Positions 1 to 4,683 of a DNA stretch of 15,815 nt are shown piece after piece. Below the pieces are notes generated by a model. The model ran no database searches. It was not told where the DNA came from and saw only the letters and a list, made by a program, of their open reading frames with translations. How positions within the stretch are numbered: position 1 is the first letter of the stretch; each line of letters opens with the position of its first letter. A program made the position numbers and the translations under genes. The stretch lies in contig DCFY01000049.1 of the NCBI GenBank assembly GCA_002315155.1, positions 1 to 15,815 on the forward strand, in the 5' to 3' direction. This DNA is from Megamonas sp. UBA1792. Lineage in GTDB: Bacteria; Bacillota_C; Negativicutes; Selenomonadales; Selenomonadaceae.

Positions 1-1
1 T

Positions 2-499
2 GGCAGAGTTGCAAGTATAAAAGAAGGGACAACTTTGATAGGAAGCGATGGTACTGGTGTCAAAGCAGGATTTCTTTTGGCACTCAGTCTGATCCCAAGC
101 GTTATGCTTGCGATGGCAATTGTATCTGTTGTTGAGCATACCGGAGGGCTGAAGGTAGCACAACGTCTTTTAACGCCGATTTTGAGGCCTGTCTTTGGCT
201 TGCCGGGCAACGTGAGCCTGGCTCTGATTGCCAGCTTGCAAAGTACAGATGCAGGTGCTGGTATGACGAAGACTCTGTATGATGAAGGTCTGATTACGGA
301 TAAGGAAAGAACCATATTTGCTCAATTTCAATTTTCCGGTTGTGGAGCCATTAATAATTATTTAAGTATTGGTAGTATGGTTTTTGCCAATATTATCGTG
401 CCGATGATTCTGCCGCTGGTTGTCATAGTAGCTTTAAAGATTTTTGCGGCAAATATGACTCGTCTTATCATCAATAAATTTTATCCGGAGGATGTATGA
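2..499 (+). CDS. YjiH-like nucleoside-recognition (Gate) domain membrane protein, 5' partial
   Basis: The reading frame is open from the first bases of the window, so the gene begins outside and the TTG at 35 is an internal Leu codon, not a start. About 165 C-terminal residues are visible. They are strongly hydrophobic, with a helix near the visible N-terminus (GFLLALSLIPSVMLAMAIV), a central LRPVFGLPGNVSLALIASL stretch typical of Gate/nucleoside-recognition domains (PF07670), and a C-terminal helix rich in Ile and Val. E. coli YjiH is roughly 225 residues, so about 60 residues are probably missing. The next gene is a YjiG homologue only 3 bp downstream, and the two are normally paired. They are inferred to form a two-component inner-membrane transporter or channel. 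The substrate is unknown; the 'nucleoside' name comes from the domain and is not evidence of substrate. The family call is fairly secure, the exact orthology less so. Confidence 0.75.
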   Translation, partial: GRVASIKEGTTLIGSDGTGVKAGFLLALSLIPSVMLAMAIVSVVEHTGGLKVAQRLLTPILRPVFGLPGNVSLALIASLQSTDAGAGMTKTLYDEGLITDKERTIFAQFQFSGCGAINNYLSIGSMVFANIIVPMILPLVVIVALKIFAANMTRLIINKFYPEDV

Positions 500-502
500 G
501 TT

Positions 503-970
503 ATGGAAAAGGCAAAGATGAATATTATCGACATGTTTGTGAAAGGCGCTCGTAATGGGTGGAATATAGCTATCAATTCTTTACTGCCAAATGTTATTCT
601 CGCTTTTACGCTGATCAAAATTTTGCAAGTTACAGGAATTATGAATCTTATTGGTTTGTTATGTGCTCCAGTTATGGGGCTGTTTGGGCTGCCGGGCCAG
701 GCGATTACGGTTAATATGACGGCGTTGTTGTCACAAGGTGGAGCTGTAGGGGTGCTGGCGGGGCTGCTAAGTAGTGGTTCGCTGAATGCACGTGAAGCGA
801 CAATTTTGCTGCCCGCGGTGTTTGCTTCTGGTGGTGTTCTGCAGAATATTGGCAGAGTTTTAGGGACGGCCGGAGTTAATACAAAGCATTATGGAGTCGT
901 ATTGTGTATGACAATTCTCAATGGAATATTGGCTATGATGATTATGAGTGTTTTAAGCAAATTTTTTTAA
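503..970 (+). CDS. yjiG: YjiG-like Gate-domain inner-membrane protein
   Basis: This 155-residue membrane protein closely resembles E. coli YjiG (about 153 residues). Shared features are the opening MDMF-GAR-G-type segment (here IIDMFVKGARNGWNIA, residues 9-24), 'LLPNVILAF' (28-36), 'CAPVMGLFGLPGQA' (54-67), 'SQGGAVGVLAGL' and 'GRVLGTAGVN' near residue 125. It has four or so hydrophobic helices and no signal peptide cleavage site. The ATG at 503 follows the upstream stop by 3 bp, and GGAG at 487-490 is a slightly distant ribosome site; translational coupling to the preceding gene is likely. The protein is annotated in databases as 'spore maturation protein'-like, but nothing here links it to sporulation. 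With the upstream YjiH-like partner it probably makes one transport unit serving the peptidase encoded next. Confidence 0.82.
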   Translation: MEKAKMNIIDMFVKGARNGWNIAINSLLPNVILAFTLIKILQVTGIMNLIGLLCAPVMGLFGLPGQAITVNMTALLSQGGAVGVLAGLLSSGSLNAREATILLPAVFASGGVLQNIGRVLGTAGVNTKHYGVVLCMTILNGILAMMIMSVLSKFF

Positions 971-998
971 GTAAAAGAGAAAGAAAGGTTGATTAAGA

Positions 999-2171
999 AT
1001 GAAGAATCAAGAATTATATGCAAATTGTGAAGCACAACAAAAAGATTTCATTTCTCTTTGGAAAAGACTTGTTAATATTGATACTGGGACTGGGTATGAT
1101 GATGGCATTAAAAAAACAGCAGCCATTATCGTTGATCAATTAAAAAAATTAGGGGCATCTGTTGAAACGATACCTGTGAAAAAACCGGGAGCTGGAATTC
1201 ATGTGGTTGGCCGATTTACAGGAGAAGGCAAGGGGTCGATATTGGCTATGGCACATATGGATACGGTGTTTCCGGTTGGTACCGCAGAAAAACGTCCGTT
1301 TCGGTTGCAGGATGACTGGGCTTATGGACCTGGAGTGTCTGACTGTAAAGGTAGTATAGTGCTTTTCCTTTCGGCCATGAAACAACTTAGAAAAATGAAA
1401 TATAATGGTTTTGGTACAATTACTTGTTTGTTTAATTGTGATGAAGAAATGGCATCATTTGATTCGCGGGAGGTTATTCAAAAACTTGGTACAGAACATG
1501 ATGTGGTACTTTGTATGGAGTCCGGACAAGTCGGAGACGGCGTGGTTATGTGGCGTAAAGGTTCTTCAGAGATGAAGGTAGAGGTCTTTGGCAGAACTTC
1601 ACATGCTGGCAGTAATCCGGAAAATGGACGTAATGCAATTATGGAACTCATTCATCAGATTCAACAGATAAGTAATTTGGGAGACCATGATAAATTAACT
1701 ACAATTAATTTTACAAAGATCAATGCGGGAGATCGAATTAATATTATTCCTGATTATGCTGTATCTTATGCAGATGTTCGTGCATTATATTCTGATGAAT
1801 TGGAGCGAATTGAAGTTGCAGTGCAAGCTTTAGCGAAGAAGACCCTTATACCAGATGCGGTTGTTAAAGTCACATTGCAGAGAAATAATCCACCATTTGC
1901 AAAAAATCAAGGAACGGATCGTTTGATCAAGATTGGTCAGGATATTTATGAAGAGCTGGAAAAAAAATTAGTTGTTGTTGGTGCTGGTGGGGCATCCGAT
2001 GCTAATTGGGCCGCGGCTGCCGGAGCGGTAGTGCTGGATGGCCTCGGGCCTGTAAAGGGAGGAAAAAATCATACAGAGCATGAATGTACAAAGGTATCCA
2101 GTATAGTGCCGCGTATGTATTTATTGACGAGGATGTTTATGGAACTGGGTGCGGGGAAATCGCTAAAATGA
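999..2171 (+). CDS. M20 family zinc metallopeptidase, carboxypeptidase G2-like (glutamate carboxypeptidase type)
   Basis: The 390-residue protein aligns by eye along its length with Pseudomonas carboxypeptidase G2 (CPG2), including the C-terminal RxYLxxRxxMxLGAGK ending. Expected di-zinc site residues are present: His86 and Asp88 (AHMDTV), Asp115 (GPGVSDCKG), catalytic Glu149 with ligand Glu150 (NCDEE), Glu174 (MESG) and His358 (KNHTEH). The dimerisation domain covers about residues 183-295 (starting near TSHAGSNPENGRNA). There is no signal peptide, so unlike CPG2 it is probably cytosolic. CPG2 removes C-terminal glutamate; the true substrate here could be another acyl- or peptidyl-amino acid. 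The gene starts at ATG 999 with a GAAAGG ribosome site at 983-988 and lies 28 bp after the YjiG-like gene, so it is co-transcribed with the membrane pair. The mechanism is confident, the substrate is not. Confidence 0.88.
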   Translation: MKNQELYANCEAQQKDFISLWKRLVNIDTGTGYDDGIKKTAAIIVDQLKKLGASVETIPVKKPGAGIHVVGRFTGEGKGSILAMAHMDTVFPVGTAEKRPFRLQDDWAYGPGVSDCKGSIVLFLSAMKQLRKMKYNGFGTITCLFNCDEEMASFDSREVIQKLGTEHDVVLCMESGQVGDGVVMWRKGSSEMKVEVFGRTSHAGSNPENGRNAIMELIHQIQQISNLGDHDKLTTINFTKINAGDRINIIPDYAVSYADVRALYSDELERIEVAVQALAKKTLIPDAVVKVTLQRNNPPFAKNQGTDRLIKIGQDIYEELEKKLVVVGAGGASDANWAAAAGAVVLDGLGPVKGGKNHTEHECTKVSSIVPRMYLLTRMFMELGAGKSLK

Positions 2172-2252
2172 ATTTAATAAACAAAAAAATAAATATGGTT
2201 TAAAATCGACGTAGTATAAAATAGTCCTCTTTGGTGGCCGTAAAATAAAAAG

Positions 2253-2310
2253 AAGACCTTTGTTATCAACATATGGTTTTAATAAATGAATTGATAAGGA
2301 AGGTCTTTTT
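2253..2310 (+). terminator. Intrinsic terminator after the peptidase operon, probably bidirectional
   Basis: Arms 2253-2269 and 2291-2307 pair over 17 positions with two central mismatches, around a 21-base loop, and a T-run follows at 2306-2310. On the minus strand the other flank also gives a U-rich tail (AAAATAAAAAG at 2242-2252). It lies about 80 bp after the peptidase stop codon and separates that operon from the cold-shock gene. Confidence 0.8.
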
Positions 2311-2362
2311 ATGTATTTTATCCTGTTATTCATGTTTTACACATATGCTATTAAAAAAATAT

Positions 2363-2391
2363 TTGACAAAGCTTCTAATTCATGATAAGAT
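2363..2391 (+). promoter_or_regulatory. Housekeeping (sigma-A type) promoter of the cold-shock gene
   Basis: A perfect -35 box TTGACA (2363-2368) is followed after exactly 17 bp by TAAGAT (2386-2391; 4 of 6 matches to TATAAT). The predicted start near 2398 gives a leader of about 124 nucleotides before the ATG at 2522. Long leaders are typical of cold-shock genes. Confidence 0.65.
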
Positions 2392-2423
2392 AAACAAGTA
2401 TTCGAGAAGTACCAATTCTAACT

Positions 2424-2480
2424 CACATGTTTTTGTAAGTTATTGTTAATCGATGATTTACAAAAATGTGTGATTTTTTA
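2424..2480 (+). promoter_or_regulatory. Terminator-like hairpin in the cold-shock gene leader
   Basis: Arms 2424-2438 (CACATGTTTTTGTAA) and 2458-2472 (TTACAAAAATGTGTG) are complementary, with two G-U pairs, and are followed immediately by six T residues (2474-2479). This is inside the predicted 5' leader, between promoter and ribosome site. It could be a transcription attenuator, a temperature-responsive structure or a stabilising stem. The stem is A-U rich, hence weak at high temperature. Function is inferred only from position and shape. Confidence 0.5.
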
Positions 2481-2521
2481 TTACGTACGGAGATATAAAT
2501 AAAATTTAGGAGGTACCTATT

Positions 2522-2734
2522 ATGAATAAAGGTACAGTAAAATGGTTTAATGCAGACAAAGGATTTGGTTTTATTTCTAACGCAGAAGGCGGAGAAGATG
2601 TATTCGTACATTTCTCAGCAATCGCTTCTGAAGGATTTAAATCCCTTAATGAAGGTCAGGAAGTTTCTTTCGATATCGAAGCTGATCCTAAGAACCCTAA
2701 GAAGTTAAGAGCTGCTAACGTACAGGCTCTTTAA
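2522..2734 (+). CDS. Cold-shock domain protein (CspA/CspB family)
   Basis: The 70-residue protein is a single cold-shock domain covering its whole length. It carries RNP1 (KGFGFI, residues 13-18), RNP2 (DVFVHF, 26-31), the leading GTVKWFN strand and the A-NV end. It binds single-stranded RNA and DNA, acts as an RNA chaperone and can act as an antiterminator in other bacteria. The start is ATG 2522, with a perfect AGGAGG ribosome site at 2508-2513. It is a single-gene unit with its own promoter and terminator. Codon use is strongly biased (AAA, GAA, GTA, TCT), as in highly expressed genes. Bacteria often have several csp paralogues, so I give no specific letter. Confidence 0.95.
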   Translation: MNKGTVKWFNADKGFGFISNAEGGEDVFVHFSAIASEGFKSLNEGQEVSFDIEADPKNPKKLRAANVQAL

Positions 2735-2744
2735 TTCTTAAATA

Positions 2745-2784
2745 AGAGGCTGGATTCTCATTATGGGAATCTGGTCTTTTTTTT
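2745..2784 (+). terminator. Intrinsic terminator of the cold-shock gene
   Basis: A stem formed by about 2745-2757 and 2767-2778, with several G-U pairs and a 9-base loop, is followed by a run of eight T residues. It lies 11 bp after the stop codon. Confidence 0.85.
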
Positions 2785-2950
2785 ATTTTAATTGTACAGA
2801 GTGATAGCGATAGATACGGCATTACTGATAAGTGAAAACTGCGATGAGACTCTCTGTTAAATGGGTGGCAGGATAGTTGCAGTGCAGACGCGAAACGGTG
2901 ATTATGTTACTGTAAAAGTCGAGAAGGATAGGGAAAGGAGAACATGGTAT

Positions 2951-3148
2951 ATGATGAATGGAACGATACGGAAGAATATAGCACCGGGAACGCATGTTAT
3001 GGTCGTGCAAAAGCAGGATCAGCGTACAGGAAAGTTGACGGAAGGCATTGTACAGCGTCTTTTGACAAAGTCGCCGGTACACCCGCGTGGCATTAAGGTT
3101 ATGCTGATTGATGGCATCGTTGGCAGAGTGCAGGAAATAAAGGAATAG
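2951..3148 (+). CDS. ywbE: YwbE family protein (DUF2196)
   Basis: The 65-residue protein matches B. subtilis YwbE over nearly its full length: IxPGxxVxxVxKxDQRTGKxTxGIV, then LTKSPxHPxGIKVxLxDGxVGRVQ. The frame is open back to an ATG at 2861, but that ATG has no ribosome site. I choose ATG 2951 because GGAG at 2937-2940 lies 10 bp upstream and the resulting length equals the family norm of about 64 residues (ATG 2954 is a possible alternative). The family is a small basic beta-rich domain of unknown function. Basic and Gly-rich content would suit nucleic-acid binding, but that is a guess. No convincing promoter was found in 2785-2950. It is monocistronic, with a terminator directly after it. 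Confidence 0.85.
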   Translation: MMNGTIRKNIAPGTHVMVVQKQDQRTGKLTEGIVQRLLTKSPVHPRGIKVMLIDGIVGRVQEIKE

Positions 3149-3171
3149 AAACGCAATACGGCAAAGAATAC

Positions 3172-3226
3172 AAAATAAGTTGTGCAGAATAGACGATTTT
3201 ATCGTGGACTGCATAACTTATTTTTG
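3172..3226 (+). terminator. Intrinsic terminator after ywbE
   Basis: Sixteen-base arms 3172-3187 and 3209-3224 pair with a single G-U, followed by T residues to 3225. The loop contains a smaller ACGAT/ATCGT stem. The left flank is A-rich, so it may also stop transcription on the minus strand. Confidence 0.85.
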
Positions 3227-3244
3227 TTTAATATGCTTTTTCTA

Positions 3245-3272
3245 TTGCAGTATATTGATACACTGCTATAAT
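3245..3272 (+). promoter_or_regulatory. Housekeeping promoter of the lipase-levR unit
   Basis: TTGCAG (3245-3250) is followed after 16 bp by a perfect TATAAT (3267-3272). Predicted transcription start is near 3279, giving a leader of about 32 nucleotides before the lipase ATG. The -10 box lies between the two arms of an 11-bp inverted repeat described separately. Confidence 0.6.
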
Positions 3273-3293
3273 GATCTAAAGAGTATCAATATA
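3251..3293. repeat. Perfect 11-bp inverted repeat around the lipase promoter -10/+1 (candidate operator)
   Basis: TATATTGATAC (3251-3261) and its exact reverse complement GTATCAATATA (3283-3293) are separated by 21 bp, a centre-to-centre distance of 32 bp or about three helical turns. The left arm lies between the -35 and -10 boxes, so with a start near 3279 it is not transcribed. The repeat is therefore better explained as a two-site DNA operator than as an RNA hairpin. The right arm touches the AAGGAG ribosome site (3293-3298). Confidence 0.55.
3277..3287 (+). promoter_or_regulatory. Single copy of the TAAAGAGTATC element over the lipase-levR start
   Basis: TAAAGAGTATC at 3277-3287 is identical to two of the three repeats in the PTS upstream region (7537-7547 and 7559-7569). 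It covers the predicted +1 position, where a bound protein would normally repress. Since this transcript probably also encodes LevR, negative autoregulation is a reasonable inference. Confidence 0.5.
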
Positions 3294-3310
3294 AGGAGCG
3301 TGAAAACAGG

Positions 3311-4663
3311 ATGAAAGGGTTTATAATAGCAGGAATATTATCGGTTCTTTTTTTCTTTCAAGGTGTGACTGCGGCAAGCACTGCATATGAGCAGGCGGAG
3401 ATGGAATATTTGAGTGCATGGGTATCGTTGGCAGCTTATAATGATCGAATTGGTATTTTAGCGCGTTCGGAGCTTATGGATGCAGGCTGGACGATAAAAC
3501 GGTATCAGGAGTCGTATGGTGGAGCAGATGCAAAATTTTTTGTTGTAAATAAAGCAGATCCTGTGACAGGCGATGGAACTTATCTTTTAGTGATAACTGG
3601 AACGGAAAGTCAGAAGGATGTCCATCTTGACCTTAAAATACATAAAGTGTTTTTTGGTGGTACGACGAGGGAGACATTTTTTACAGAGGCGCAGCGATCA
3701 AAAGTTGTCTCGACAGAGCCAATGGTACATAAAGGCTTTGATGATTATGTGCGTACGGCATTTTTTACGAAAGAGTACGATGGTATTACGTTTGGTGAAT
3801 ATATAGCTAAAATACTCAGGGGAGAGCCAAGAGCAAAGCTTTATATTACGGGGCACAGCCTTGGTGGTGCTGTTGCCACTCTGACTTCAGCACGATTGTC
3901 AATGCTTGGTGTACCAGCAAGTCAGATTGAGGTTATTTCTTTTGGGGCACCAGCGGTGGGAAACGAGGCTTTTGCCCGTATGTATGGGGATAAGATCCAT
4001 CTTGATCGGGTTGTTATTGCCGGGGACCCGGTAAAAAGTGTATTGCAGGTAATTTCAGGAGATTATGTGCAGTTTGGTTCGGCAAAAGAATGGCAGGCTA
4101 ATCGGAATTCAGAAAAGTTCAAGCACGAAATGGTTGTCTATGTTGATGCAGCATTGCGTAATTTCTATGATGTGCGGTGGAAAGCTGAAGCGGCGGGGGA
4201 AAGCATAAATGATGAAACAGATAAAATAGATAAAACAGAGACAGGGTTGAAGGTTGGGAAAAAGGTATATATAGCTCCATTTGTATTTAAACTGGATGAA
4301 AAGATTGCTGATGATCGCAACTATATGGAAGCGGTTTTAAAGGACAGCTTCAAGGCTCGTATACCAGGATGTGTTTTCAGCAAAGGGGTACGTGGTTCTG
4401 TTCGTGAAGAATGTGAAAAGGCACGTGCGGCTGGATGTCAATATGTAGTAATAGAAGAATTCCTTGGCAAACGCATTCAAAAAGAGGAATATGATTTTGC
4501 CATGATGATGCATGAAGAAATTTATGATGTGGATGGACATTTCCTTGGTGGACAAGAAACGGCGACCAATACAAGTGAGATGACACCTATCGAAGCGGTA
4601 CTGCATGCTCAGACGGCGCTGAAGGAAAGCAGAGAACGGACATTGTTTGGCAATAAATCATAG
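3311..4663 (+). CDS. Secreted class-3 lipase (alpha/beta hydrolase) with a C-terminal accessory domain
   Basis: The 450-residue protein starts with a cleavable signal peptide (hydrophobic 4-17, likely cut after VTA-A near 21-22; no lipobox Cys). The lipase_3 domain spans about 30-285: oxyanion-hole region VITGTES (94-100), nucleophile Ser183 in GHSLGGA (181-187), Asp239 in AGDPV and His272 in KHEMV as the probable triad. It should hydrolyse acylglycerols or other esters outside the cytoplasm. Residues about 290-315 form a charged linker. Residues 317-450 add a mixed alpha/beta domain with three Cys (354, 368, 376), which I do not recognise firmly; its pattern (VYIAPF start, later VVIEEF) recalls periplasmic TolB/CsgG-like N-domains. 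The start at ATG 3311 has AAGGAG 12 bp upstream. Only 20 bp separate it from levR, so they are probably co-transcribed. Confidence 0.85.
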   Translation: MKGFIIAGILSVLFFFQGVTAASTAYEQAEMEYLSAWVSLAAYNDRIGILARSELMDAGWTIKRYQESYGGADAKFFVVNKADPVTGDGTYLLVITGTESQKDVHLDLKIHKVFFGGTTRETFFTEAQRSKVVSTEPMVHKGFDDYVRTAFFTKEYDGITFGEYIAKILRGEPRAKLYITGHSLGGAVATLTSARLSMLGVPASQIEVISFGAPAVGNEAFARMYGDKIHLDRVVIAGDPVKSVLQVISGDYVQFGSAKEWQANRNSEKFKHEMVVYVDAALRNFYDVRWKAEAAGESINDETDKIDKTETGLKVGKKVYIAPFVFKLDEKIADDRNYMEAVLKDSFKARIPGCVFSKGVRGSVREECEKARAAGCQYVVIEEFLGKRIQKEEYDFAMMMHEEIYDVDGHFLGGQETATNTSEMTPIEAVLHAQTALKESRERTLFGNKS

Positions 4664-4683
4664 ATCAAAGGGGCTGGGGTGGA

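Noticed and set aside
35..37. TTG at 35 as the start of the first gene
   Set aside because: The frame is open to the window edge and no ribosome site precedes it; the residue is internal.
2822..3214. 130-codon minus-strand open frame
   Set aside because: It runs antisense through ywbE and its terminator, and has no ribosome site or family resemblance.
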